The notes under the pieces: generated by a model
The model's database searches: none
What the model saw: only the letters and a program-made list of their open reading frames with translations
Told to the model about the DNA's origin: nothing
Program-made: the position numbers and the translations under genes
Shown here: one piece after another, positions 7,632 to 15,553 of the stretch
How the letters are laid out: the number at the start of each line of letters is the position of its first letter
Numbering within the stretch: position 1 is the first letter of the stretch
DNA from: an uncultured Novosphingobium sp.
GTDB taxonomy: Bacteria > Pseudomonadota > Alphaproteobacteria > Sphingomonadales > Sphingomonadaceae
Length of the DNA: 28,584 bases
Assembly (NCBI GenBank): GCA_946886075.1
Contig: CAMPHR010000035.1
Span: 1 to 28,584 of the forward strand
Direction of reading: 5' to 3'

Positions 7632-8516
7632 ACGGGCAGTTCCGCTGACCTAAGGCGGCCCACTAGGCGCAGTGTTGCATACTGCATTTCGCTGACTGTG
7701 GCTTGCGCCAGCATCGTCGCACCACTGGCTGCTGCCGAAGCGAAAACATCTGCCGCGATGCAAGCAGCTGCCTTGCCGCGCGTCATTGCTGTCGAAGGGG
7801 GATCGAATTTCCGTGACATCGGTGGCTACCGCACAAAGGATGGACGGACCGTGCGCTTTGGCCTCGTCTATCGTTCGGCCAGCACGGACAATCTCACGGC
7901 AGCCGACTTCCGCAAGATAGATAGCCTCGGCATCCGCAAATTCTACGATCTGCGTGACGCGGCTGAACGCCACCCGCGCAGGCCGGCAGGCGTATCGGTA
8001 CCGCCGATCCAGACCTGGCCGGACCGCATCACCGAACCACTTGACCTGAGCAGTGCAGCGGCCGTCGAACTGGCGACCGAAAAAGGCTATGCCGAAATGC
8101 CGAAGCTATACGCGCCGCAGATCGGCCAGATCTTTCGCCAGATCGCGCGCGGTGACACGCCGATCCTCTACAATTGCGCCGGGGGCAAGGACCGTACCGG
8201 CCTCACCACCGCATTGCTTCTCTCTCTGCTTGACGTTCCGCGCGAAATGGTGATCGCGGATTACCTGGCATCCAACCGCTTGCTTGATCCATCCAAGGTC
8301 GCGGGTGATCCGGCGATGGGCGGGATCCCTCCAGGCATGAAGCTCGATCCGGCCGTGATCGCCGCATTGTCGCGCAGTAAAGCGAGCTGGCTCCAGACAT
8401 CTTTCGCCGCAATCGAGCGCAGCTATGGGTCGCTCAATGCCTATTGGCGCTTGGGCCTGAAACTGACGCCACAGGAAATCGCATCCATCCGCACGCGCAT
8501 GCTCACCAAGAGATGA
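7602..8516 (+). CDS. Exported tyrosine/serine-type protein phosphatase (Y_phosphatase3 type)
   Basis: The 304-residue product resembles the bacterial dual tyrosine/serine phosphatases related to lipid phosphatases. The family signatures are NFRDIGGYRT (about 69-78), the LVYRSA and FYDLRDAAER stretches, and the P-loop NCAGGKDRTG with catalytic Cys192 and Arg198 (CX5R). A hydrophobic segment at about 25-47 ending in APLAAAEA suggests export, so it probably acts in the periplasm on phosphorylated proteins or small phosphate esters. The only in-frame ATG before this segment is 7602. It lacks a ribosome site and overlaps the regulatory repeats, so the mRNA may be leaderless or a non-ATG start may be used downstream. 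It is followed 82 bases later by TBDR2, probably in one transcript. A phosphatase beside a receptor suggests dephosphorylation linked to nutrient uptake, but that is inference. Confidence 0.8.
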   Translation: MHRKNVHSFETGSSADLRRPTRRSVAYCISLTVACASIVAPLAAAEAKTSAAMQAAALPRVIAVEGGSNFRDIGGYRTKDGRTVRFGLVYRSASTDNLTAADFRKIDSLGIRKFYDLRDAAERHPRRPAGVSVPPIQTWPDRITEPLDLSSAAAVELATEKGYAEMPKLYAPQIGQIFRQIARGDTPILYNCAGGKDRTGLTTALLLSLLDVPREMVIADYLASNRLLDPSKVAGDPAMGGIPPGMKLDPAVIAALSRSKASWLQTSFAAIERSYGSLNAYWRLGLKLTPQEIASIRTRMLTKR

Positions 8517-8598
8517 AGCAAGCGGCGGCTTTGATGTTCGAGCGTCAATCGTCGCTGTTCAATAGTTACGGAACATCGGGTCTTCTAGAGGGGGTAAT

Positions 8599-11127
8599 AT
8601 GTCAGGATCGTTATTGGCTTTACGTTGCGGGGTGGCGCTGTGCGCTTTGCAAGTAACGGCAGCATTGGCTCAAACTTCTGCGGTTGATGCGCAAGGAGCG
8701 TCGACGACAGGCGGAACGGACATCGTCGTGACGGCCCAGCGCCGCGAAGAGCGGGCGCAGGATGTGCCTGTCGTGGTGACTGCGTTCTCGGCGGAGCGCC
8801 TTGAGCAGCTCAATGTGTCCCAGCCGCAGGATCTTTATGGCAACGTTCCCTCCCTTGTCGCTGGTACGCAGGGGCAGGGATCGCGCGATGTGCAATCCTA
8901 TGCGATCCGGGGGCAGTCGACAGGTTATCTCGCGTCGCCCGGCGTGGCGATCTACATGGCCGAAGTACCGTTGCCATCCGCGATCACGCTCAGCCTTCAG
9001 GGTGCGCCCGGGCAGTTTCTCGACCTTGAAAATGTTCAGGTGCTTTCGGGCCCTCAAGGCACATTGTTCGGTCGTAATACCACTGGCGGCGCCGTCCTGC
9101 TGACGCCTCGCAAGCCCACTAATGAGCTTGGTGGATATGTCGAGGGCAGCATAGGAAATTATGACCTGCGCTCCGTTGAGGGCGCGATAAACCTTCCGGT
9201 CATCGATAACCAGCTGATGGTGCGGGTTGCCGGAGCCTATTATGATCGGCGCGGATATACCAAGGATCTCGTCTGGAACAAGTGGCGCGATGATCAACAT
9301 TGGTACACAGGGCGTGTCGGTATTTTGATGCGGCCGACCGAAAGGTTCGAAAACTACCTTCAGGCATACGGCACCAAGTCTTTGAACAATGGTGCTGGAC
9401 CGATCCACGAAGGGTTCAACATCCCGGCATTGCAAGCCTATGGTTTTTGCGTGGATGGACCGGGCACGCCTTTCGTCGTTGCATCCTGTGACGTCTATCG
9501 TCGCCAAACCGAGATCCAGCAGGAGATCGGGCCGCGCCGGATGCGGGGCAATGTCGATGGTTTCAGCAAGATCGAAAGCTGGGGCGTCATCAACACCAGC
9601 TCGTTCAACATGACCGATGAACTGACACTGCGCAACATTATCAGCTATCAAAAGCTCAAGGACAATTTCGCCGCCGACCAGGACGCCACGCCAATCCAGC
9701 AGAATGAGAGCGTGCAAAACGCCCGCCAGCCTGATTTCCCGATCGCCGGCCTTACCGATGAATTCGGGCTTCCCCCTACAGGCGTCTATAACCAAAACCG
9801 CGCATTCGGCCTGCCGCGGGATTATCTGAAGCAGTTCACCGAGGAGCTTCAGGTCCAGGGGAACATGCTGGACAATCATTTGAACTTCACCATCGGCGGT
9901 TTCTACTATGATGCACGCCCCGCGGGTCAGTGGGGTGCGGAGGGCGTATCCTACTGTCCGGCGGCGTTCACAGGCCTTTGCGCGTCGCAAGTCGCCCGCA
10001 ACGGTGTTTCGAACAAGTCGAAGGCTCTTTACGGGCAAACGACATTTGATTTCGGTGTCGTCTCCCCGTCGCTCGAAAATCTTCGGCTGACGGGCGGCTA
10101 TCGCTATACCTGGGACAGGATCAGCGGTTACCAGCAAAGCTACAAGATCAACTCTGACGGAGTGACGGCGAACTGCGCCCGCAACGGCACGACGCCTGAC
10201 CCGGCCGTTCCGATCACAGATCTTGCGGCCTGCACCTTCTCGGCCACCTTGAAAAGCCGTGCGCCTACATGGACGATCGGCCTTGATTATCGGCCGATGC
10301 GGAACCTGCTGCTTTATGGCAAGGTCAGCCGGGGATATAAGGCTGGCGGATTCAATATTGCATCTGTCCGTGCCGAGACGCGCACGTTCCAGCCCGAAAA
10401 GCTCACCACGTATGAGCTTGGCTTCAAATCCGACTGGCAGATCGCGGACATGCCGGTCAGGCTGAATGCCACTTATTACTACTCCAAATATTCCAACATC
10501 CAGCGGCCCGGCAGTGACGTGAATCCAGCCACAGGCCTCACCGGCGCGGCCATTTTTGCGGCGTCAGGAACCATCCAGGGATTGGAGGCGGAAGCATCAA
10601 TCCGGCCGGTACAAGGCGTGGAGATCGGCGGTACGCTCAGCCACACGGACGCGGAATATAAGAGGTTCGAGGTGCCGATCGCTAGCCCGACCCTTGGCTG
10701 TGGCGGGCTGACGCAGCCGTCGGGCGACCCCTTCAATCCCAATTTCGTCGATTATAGCTGCGCGCCGTTCCAGTTCGTCACACCCTGGATCTATAGCATC
10801 CATGGTTCCGTCGACATCCCCTTGGCGCAAGACTTGGGTAACCTGGGTCTCTACCTCACCTACAATCATGTCAGTTCCCAATATGTTGCGCCACAACCAT
10901 TCATTTCGGCGGCGAAGCTGGAAGGATATGGGCTGCTTAATGCATCACTGACCTGGAAAGACATTGGCGGTCGAGGACTGGACGCGACGCTATTCGCGAC
11001 GAACTTGACCAACAAGCTCTTCCGCGTCAGCAATGGCAATGTAGAGGACCTCTTGCTGGTGGACTCGACCCTCTATGGGGAGCCCCGCATGTTCGGACTG
11101 AAGCTGCGCTACAGCTTCAGAAATTGA
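8599..11127 (+). CDS. TonB-dependent outer-membrane receptor (TBDR2)
   Basis: The 842-residue receptor has a ribosome site GAGGGGG 6 bases before ATG 8599 and a signal peptide ending near VTAALA|Q. The TonB box DIVVTAQRR (about 42-50) precedes a plug domain with NVQVLSGPQGTLFGRNTTGGAV. The barrel ends with FGLKLRYSFRN. This is a full-length, normal member of the CirA-like receptors that are abundant in sphingomonads. Extracellular loops carry paired Cys (for example YCPAAFTGLC). It follows the phosphatase gene on the same strand and would share its control by the divergent double TetR regulator. The substrate is not evident. A strong stem-loop follows at 11151-11185. A 505-codon antisense frame across its first half is a codon-bias shadow. 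Confidence 0.92.
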   Translation: MSGSLLALRCGVALCALQVTAALAQTSAVDAQGASTTGGTDIVVTAQRREERAQDVPVVVTAFSAERLEQLNVSQPQDLYGNVPSLVAGTQGQGSRDVQSYAIRGQSTGYLASPGVAIYMAEVPLPSAITLSLQGAPGQFLDLENVQVLSGPQGTLFGRNTTGGAVLLTPRKPTNELGGYVEGSIGNYDLRSVEGAINLPVIDNQLMVRVAGAYYDRRGYTKDLVWNKWRDDQHWYTGRVGILMRPTERFENYLQAYGTKSLNNGAGPIHEGFNIPALQAYGFCVDGPGTPFVVASCDVYRRQTEIQQEIGPRRMRGNVDGFSKIESWGVINTSSFNMTDELTLRNIISYQKLKDNFAADQDATPIQQNESVQNARQPDFPIAGLTDEFGLPPTGVYNQNRAFGLPRDYLKQFTEELQVQGNMLDNHLNFTIGGFYYDARPAGQWGAEGVSYCPAAFTGLCASQVARNGVSNKSKALYGQTTFDFGVVSPSLENLRLTGGYRYTWDRISGYQQSYKINSDGVTANCARNGTTPDPAVPITDLAACTFSATLKSRAPTWTIGLDYRPMRNLLLYGKVSRGYKAGGFNIASVRAETRTFQPEKLTTYELGFKSDWQIADMPVRLNATYYYSKYSNIQRPGSDVNPATGLTGAAIFAASGTIQGLEAEASIRPVQGVEIGGTLSHTDAEYKRFEVPIASPTLGCGGLTQPSGDPFNPNFVDYSCAPFQFVTPWIYSIHGSVDIPLAQDLGNLGLYLTYNHVSSQYVAPQPFISAAKLEGYGLLNASLTWKDIGGRGLDATLFATNLTNKLFRVSNGNVEDLLLVDSTLYGEPRMFGLKLRYSFRN

Positions 11128-11150
11128 TTTGGCACCTTGGATGTAGATGA

Positions 11151-11185
11151 TGCTGCCGGGCTTGGACGGACCAAGCCCGGCAGCA
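11151..11185 (+). terminator. Strong stem-loop after TBDR2, terminator without T-tract
   Basis: A perfect 15-bp stem (11151-11165 with 11171-11185; arms TGCTGCCGGGCTTGG and its complement) has a 5-base loop and begins 24 bases after the TBDR2 stop. No T-run follows on either strand, so it may act as a Rho-assisted terminator or as an mRNA 3' protector. Confidence 0.6.
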
Positions 11186-11404
11186 AGAGTTGGCGGCCGC
11201 TGGTTTCGTCAAAGAACAACAACCATCTCGCCATATGTCGATGAATCACTAGCCGAATGAACGATCGGTGGCTTCGAGACCACTGATCGGCATATAGTGA
11301 ATCTGAGATTAGTGCGTAAAGGCTGTCCGGAAGTTGGAGCGCGAAATTACGTGAGGAGCGCCTGCAAAGGGTCGGGGTGCGAAAAGCGCTAACCGGATAT
11401 TGGC

Positions 11405-11435
11405 GTTGCCGAGGCCATTAGGTGACCTCGGCAAC
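11405..11435 (-). terminator. Stem-loop after TBDR3
   Basis: A perfect 10-bp stem, GTTGCCGAGG / CCTCGGCAAC, has an 11-base loop and lies 11 bases beyond the TBDR3 stop codon on the minus strand. The following bases are not T-rich, so its terminator strength is uncertain. Confidence 0.5.
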
Positions 11436-11445
11436 ACGGTCTCGT

Positions 11446-13578
11446 TCAATATTCGAAGGTGAGTTCAAGCCCGTAAGTACGCGGATCACCGAAGATTGCA
11501 CTTGGCAATCCGCCATTAAAGTGAGCGATATAATATTCCTCGTCGGTCAAGTTCTTGCCAAAGGCCGACAGCCGCCAGTTACCGAAGCCCACCGGAATAT
11601 CGGAGAGCGTGATCCGGGCGTTGAGCAGGCCATAGTCTCCAATCACATAACGCGGATCGGCGGTCGAAGTCGAAACCTTACTCTTTAGGAAATAGTCGAT
11701 ATTTGCTGTCAGGATTCCAATAGGCGTGTCTGGGAAGCGATATTCCAGCGACGTCGTCAGCGTATGCTTTGGCGCCTCGACAAAAGTATAGCGGGTCGAG
11801 ATGTCGTTGCCTGCCTGGTCGAGTATCTGCTGGAACTTGGCGTCGAGATAGGCATAGTTGACCGTGAGCGTGAGCGCGTCCATTGGCTTGGCAATCAGAT
11901 CCAGTTCAAAGCCCTGGATGCGCGCCTTGCCCGCATTGAAGACGTCAGTGATCGCGACGTTCGTTGGGTCGGACTGGATATTCGTCTGGATATCCTTGTA
12001 GTTCGATCGGAACAAGGCGACGTTGGTCTGCAGATGATTGTCGAGCCAGCTCGCCTTCACGCCTAGCTCGAATGAATCCAGCGTTTCCGGACCGAAGCCT
12101 TCATTGAAGCGCGCAATGCTGCTGGCGCCGATATTGTAACCGCCAGTCTTATAGCCCCTCGCATATTTAGCGTAGATGTTGAGGTTGGGGGTGGCGTTAT
12201 AACCGATGACGAAGCTGGGGCTGAGGTTGGAGAAATGATTCTTGCCCTCGCCATGAGGCAGCACGGTCGGCGCGCCTGTCGCGGGAACGATCGTCTGATC
12301 CAGCGTTGCTTCACGCTCGTCACGCGACCAGCGCAAGCCGCCTGTCAGGTACAAGCCTTCCACGAAAGCAGGACGCAATGTCGCCTGGCCGTAGAGGGCA
12401 TAGGCGCGGTTGTGAATCGTCGCGACGCGATCCACGCGGGGACGGCCGGTTATCGCCGAATAATCAGCGCTTTCGCCATTTTCGTCGAAATAATAAGCGC
12501 CCAGGACATAATCCAGCCGGCGATCCAAAGCGGAACCGACAAGTTGCACTTCCTCGCTCCATTGATCCTGCTGCTGATCAAAGCCGGTCAGGATCAACGG
12601 GAATGCGCCGACGACGCCGGTCAGATAATTTTGATTGGTGACGCTGGAGAGCTTCCGGTAGCCGGTGAGCGATTTCAAGGTGACGTCGTCAGCCACTTCC
12701 CAGCTAATGGTGAGGTTATGACCTTGAGACGTGGCATCGTTCGGCATCAGGTTGCGCACAAAGGGTGAACCCGCCGTCGGCCGGTCGGCCATGCGCGGAT
12801 AGAAAGGCGCCGCGACCATGAAGACAGGCGTGTCGTTGATGTCGGAACGGTCATAAGTGTAGCGCAGTTGCAGAGCATCGGTCGGCTGGAACAGAATGGC
12901 CGCGCGATAGGCGTCGCGGCGCTGATCCCCCCAGCGGTCGACGCCGGTGCCCGGATTATCGATAAAGCCATCCTTCTGGCTGTGCAGATAGCCCAGTTCG
13001 ACCGCCAGCTTGTCACCCACGGGAATGTTCACGCGGGTGCGCGACCGAAACTGGTTGTAGTTGCCCGCGCCGAGGGTTTGTTTTGCGGAAAACTCGCCCA
13101 GTTCAGGCGCGCGGGTGATGTAGTTGATCGCGCCGCCCGTCGCGTTGCGGCCATAGAGCGAACCCTGCGGCCCGCGCAGCACTTCGATCCGCTCGACCTC
13201 CGCCACTTCGGCAGACAGGCCCTGGTTGCGGGCGATGTAAATACCGTCGAGATAGACCGCGACGCTGGGGTCCACGGTGATCTGATCGTCATTATTGCCG
13301 ATCCCGCGAATGAAAACGCGAGCCGTTGTCGCGCTGTTCGGATGGGGAGTCACGGCAAGGCTGGGGACCAGCGTTCGCAGGTCGGTGATGTCGGCAATGC
13401 CCTTCTTTTCAATGTCGGCGCCGGTCATCGCCATCATCGAGATGGGTGTTTTTTGAAGGGATTCAGATCGCTTTTGGGCAGTGACGACGATTTCCTGGAT
13501 GCCCCCGCCATCCTCTTCCTGGGCGAGCGCGGGTGAGGCGCAGGCGAAAAGGCAGAGCGCCAGGGCGTGGCGTGAAAT
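11446..13578 (-). CDS. TonB-dependent outer-membrane receptor (TBDR3), apparent ATT start
   Basis: The reading frame gives a 710-residue receptor if begun at ATT 13578-13576. This start is chosen because AGGGAGGA lies 3-4 bases before it and an in-frame TAG lies 9 bases before it. The first residues then form a normal signal peptide (SRHALALCLFACASPALA|QEE), followed by the TonB box EIVVTAQKR at about 29-37. No ATG, GTG or TTG occurs in frame before ATG 13437, and starting there would lose both the signal peptide and the TonB box. The plug carries IEVLRGPQGSLYGRNATGGAINY, and the barrel ends in LELTFEY. It follows the alkylsulfatase gene on the same strand, and a perfect operator-like palindrome (13593-13611) lies just upstream. 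By context it probably imports the sulfated substrate handled by the neighbouring enzymes. The exact substrate is unknown. Confidence 0.88.
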   Translation of the reverse strand: MSRHALALCLFACASPALAQEEDGGGIQEIVVTAQKRSESLQKTPISMMAMTGADIEKKGIADITDLRTLVPSLAVTPHPNSATTARVFIRGIGNNDDQITVDPSVAVYLDGIYIARNQGLSAEVAEVERIEVLRGPQGSLYGRNATGGAINYITRAPELGEFSAKQTLGAGNYNQFRSRTRVNIPVGDKLAVELGYLHSQKDGFIDNPGTGVDRWGDQRRDAYRAAILFQPTDALQLRYTYDRSDINDTPVFMVAAPFYPRMADRPTAGSPFVRNLMPNDATSQGHNLTISWEVADDVTLKSLTGYRKLSSVTNQNYLTGVVGAFPLILTGFDQQQDQWSEEVQLVGSALDRRLDYVLGAYYFDENGESADYSAITGRPRVDRVATIHNRAYALYGQATLRPAFVEGLYLTGGLRWSRDEREATLDQTIVPATGAPTVLPHGEGKNHFSNLSPSFVIGYNATPNLNIYAKYARGYKTGGYNIGASSIARFNEGFGPETLDSFELGVKASWLDNHLQTNVALFRSNYKDIQTNIQSDPTNVAITDVFNAGKARIQGFELDLIAKPMDALTLTVNYAYLDAKFQQILDQAGNDISTRYTFVEAPKHTLTTSLEYRFPDTPIGILTANIDYFLKSKVSTSTADPRYVIGDYGLLNARITLSDIPVGFGNWRLSAFGKNLTDEEYYIAHFNGGLPSAIFGDPRTYGLELTFEY

Positions 13579-13592
13579 AGTTCCTCCCTATT

Positions 13593-13611
13593 GTACGAAG
13601 TTGTTTCGTAC
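13593..13611. promoter_or_regulatory. Operator-like palindrome upstream of TBDR3
   Basis: GTACGAA and TTCGTAC form a perfect 7-bp inverted repeat around a 5-base spacer, 15 bases before the TBDR3 start and right after the end of the alkylsulfatase frame. The same palindrome with one mismatch occurs at 15504-15522 in the divergent sulfatase promoter. Symmetry and size fit a TetR-family operator. On the minus strand a TACAAT hexamer (13596-13591) overlaps its left edge. Confidence 0.7.
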
Positions 13612-13614
13612 TGT

Positions 13615-13797
13615 TTAACGTATGACCAGATTGATCGGGGTGACTGTGAGATCGAGGGCGGCGAATATCTGCCCGAGCGCGGACGACCCTGCGCCGGAGA
13701 TGGCGCCTGTTTTCACCAACGCATCGACGGATTGGCTACCGGAGACGAGATCGCCCAGCGCAGTGCGCTCCAGATTCACGACGGGCATGGTCCCCGC
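13615..13797 (-). other. In-frame SCP2-like tail of the alkylsulfatase, beyond an amber codon
   Basis: After the TAG at 13800-13798 the same frame stays open for 60 codons to a TAA (13617-13615). It reads PVVNLERTALGDLV, then SVDALVKTGAISG, then SALGQIFAALD, which looks like the end of the SCP2-like C-terminal domain of type III alkylsulfatases. The tail therefore belonged to the enzyme, and a single base change accounts for its loss. It is either untranslated now, read through at some level, or the TAG is a sequence error. Confidence 0.7.
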
Positions 13798-15381
13798 CTA
13801 GCCCCGCCGAAACTTCAAGGTGCTGTTGCGCAGTTCGAGAAGCCATGGGTCGCTTTCTCCAGCGATGGCCAAGGCGACGGCATGGTCGCCAGCCCCTGCC
13901 CGCTTCGGGTCGACCTTGTAGCGGATCTGTTCGAGCATCAGCGCCACCGGCATCTTGCGGATATTGTCCGGGTTCATGTAGCGCGCTGTCAGGCCCGTCT
14001 GCTGTAGCTTTCCTTCCAGTTCGAGCGCGCCCATCAGGTAGAAGCCGCGCCGGTTGCTGTTATAGGTGGCGTAGCCCAGCTTGCGGAAAGCGGCGGCCTT
14101 CAGGCGACGCGCGTCCATATCCTGATGGTCGATGGCGATCAGCAACGTGGCAAGCTCCGCCGCCCATTGCGCGTCGCCCTGTTCAAAGGCGCGGTTAGCA
14201 GCGGCAAGGACTGGCGCTCGCCCGCCCATCAACGCCACCTCCCGCCGCGCGCGCTCCACACGCGGCGTGGGCGCAAGATCGGTCGCATCGCCGGAGAACC
14301 AGCTGATATAGCCGACATAATAGCTGCGTGCGGCATCGGCGGCGGTGCCATAATATTCGGTCGTATAGGGTTCCGAACGCAGCCATTGCGGCAACGGTCC
14401 CAATGCATCGGGCAGTTCATCCTGCGGGACGCCCTTGTTGATCAGGCGGATCGTCTGGTCATGCGTATATTGGATCGCATCCTCATAGCGGGTCAGCAGA
14501 GCCTTGATCTGCGGTGCGCCCTCCACGACCGGCCCATGCATCGGCACCATCCAGGCCGCGTCATAGCGCTCCATCCGGCGCAGCGCCTCGATCCAGCGAT
14601 TGGCGTCGCGCATCTTGGTGCCGCGCATCGAATGGAGGTTGGGGAAAGTCGGCCCCTGTACCTCGTCGCCCGAGATCAGCAGCTGATAATCGGGAAGCCA
14701 TGCCGCGATATGCGAAGCGGCCTCCCCGCCGGTATGGAACAGGTGCAGCTTAACCCCAGAAATTTCGATGTCGCGCGCGCCGTCCATATCAACGAACTGC
14801 GTTGGCGGGATATAGGCGGACTCATTCTTTCCGGGTTTGTTCAGCCCGCCACAACAGCCGACATGGAAATCCTCAGCCTCTTTTCCCGTCAGGCTGAAGC
14901 CGAACATATAAGCGGCGCGGGTGGCAACGATCGGCAGCGTGGCAACGCCTTCGTCCGACAATTCTTTCAAGAAATTAGAGGCGGCGTAGATCGGCACCTT
15001 GCCGCTGGCGACGTCGGCCGGGGTTGCGAAAACCCCCGCTCCATTCACATGGTCGGGATGATGGTGTGTGTAGATGATCGCCTTGATCGGCTTGGTAGAT
15101 ATCTGCGCCCTTATCTTTGCAAGGGCAGCGGTCGCGACATCGCGGTTCATGCCGGTGTCGAGGATGATCAGCCCGTCGCTGCCTTCGACAACGACGATGT
15201 TCATGCCCTGGAATTCGATCTGCCAGACCGGCGTCTTTCCTACATGCGTGACCCGCTCCTGAAACAGGCGGGCATGCGCGGTGTAATTGGACGGCGCGGA
15301 AAAGGGCACGCTCAGGTCTGGCGCATGAGCGAGCGCAGGGGTGGCTGCACCGGCCAGCAGCAAGGCTGTCAGGATGCCCAT
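13798..15381 (-). CDS. Type III alkylsulfatase, metallo-beta-lactamase fold (SdsA/YjcS-like), C-terminally truncated
   Basis: The 527-residue product is a zinc-dependent hydrolase of the SDS-hydrolase family, which releases sulfate from alkyl sulfate esters. The metal motif THHHPDH is at 105-111, with ligands His106, His108, Asp110 and His111. Further family stretches are HTGGEAASH, ISGDEVQGPTFPN and the MVPMHGPV stretch. A helical dimer domain follows. I use ATG 15381, which has GGGAG 10 bases upstream and begins a weak signal-like segment (LTALLLAGAATPALA|HA). The upstream in-frame ATGs at 15480 and 15531 lack ribosome sites, and the latter lies in the operator. The frame stops at an amber codon before the final SCP2-like part. 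Family members are about 650 residues long. It shares the divergent control region with the two type I sulfatases and is followed by TBDR3. Confidence 0.85.
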   Translation of the reverse strand: MGILTALLLAGAATPALAHAPDLSVPFSAPSNYTAHARLFQERVTHVGKTPVWQIEFQGMNIVVVEGSDGLIILDTGMNRDVATAALAKIRAQISTKPIKAIIYTHHHPDHVNGAGVFATPADVASGKVPIYAASNFLKELSDEGVATLPIVATRAAYMFGFSLTGKEAEDFHVGCCGGLNKPGKNESAYIPPTQFVDMDGARDIEISGVKLHLFHTGGEAASHIAAWLPDYQLLISGDEVQGPTFPNLHSMRGTKMRDANRWIEALRRMERYDAAWMVPMHGPVVEGAPQIKALLTRYEDAIQYTHDQTIRLINKGVPQDELPDALGPLPQWLRSEPYTTEYYGTAADAARSYYVGYISWFSGDATDLAPTPRVERARREVALMGGRAPVLAAANRAFEQGDAQWAAELATLLIAIDHQDMDARRLKAAAFRKLGYATYNSNRRGFYLMGALELEGKLQQTGLTARYMNPDNIRKMPVALMLEQIRYKVDPKRAGAGDHAVALAIAGESDPWLLELRNSTLKFRRG

Positions 15382-15461
15382 CAGATCGATGCTCCCGACG
15401 CAGGCGGCAACTGGTGAATGCGACGTCGATCGACGCAGCAGGTCGAAACCCTGCGGGTCAT
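15381..15461 (-). other. Possible 26-codon leader ORF overlapping the alkylsulfatase start
   Basis: The ATG at 15461 has the best ribosome site of this arm (AGGAG, 5 bases upstream). Its frame, beginning MTRRVSTCCVDRRR, ends at a TGA that overlaps the alkylsulfatase ATG as TGATG (15383-15379), a layout that allows translational coupling. Alternatively it is the original N-terminus with its positively charged region, separated from the enzyme by a frameshift. The two readings cannot be separated from this sequence. Confidence 0.35.
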
Positions 15462-15495
15462 ATACTCTCCTATCATTCATTTTGTCGTTTACTCG

Positions 15496-15525
15496 CTTGT
15501 ACTGTACGAAACTCTTCCGTACAAG
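15496..15525. promoter_or_regulatory. Nested palindromes in the divergent sulfatase promoter
   Basis: An inner palindrome GTACGAA-N5-TCCGTAC (15504-15510 / 15516-15522) matches the 13593-13611 operator with one mismatch. An outer perfect pair CTTGTAC (15496-15502) / GTACAAG (15519-15525) encloses it. The outer arms also create TTGTAC-N17-TACAAG on both strands, resembling a symmetric -35/-10 pair firing in both directions. A repressor bound at the inner site would cover both. It lies 29 bases before sulfatase A and 35 bases before the leader ORF. Confidence 0.65.
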
Positions 15526-15553
15526 ATGCAAAACAGGATGGAGTGGATGAGCG

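Larger units (their letters stand above)
11128..11445. other. Convergent intergenic region with two stem-loops
   Basis: This lies between the convergent ends of TBDR2 (+) and TBDR3 (-). Each gene has its own stem-loop just after its stop codon (listed separately). The middle, 11190-11400, shows no gene or repeat that I can support. Confidence 0.6.

Noticed and set aside
8620..10137. 505-codon minus-strand open frame
   Set aside because: It lies wholly antisense to TBDR2, has no ribosome site or domain, and its composition follows from the codon bias of the plus-strand gene.
13437..13437. ATG 13437 as the start of TBDR3
   Set aside because: It would remove the signal peptide and TonB box, which are clearly encoded upstream in the same frame after a strong ribosome site.
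14125..15417. 430-codon plus-strand open frame
   Set aside because: Antisense to the alkylsulfatase, which has a complete zinc motif and family signatures. The plus-strand product is Arg/His-rich with no recognisable motif.
15462..15531. Upstream start of the alkylsulfatase at 15531 or 15480
   Set aside because: The 15531 ATG lies against the operator/promoter and neither start has a ribosome site. The extension also has no signal-peptide character.
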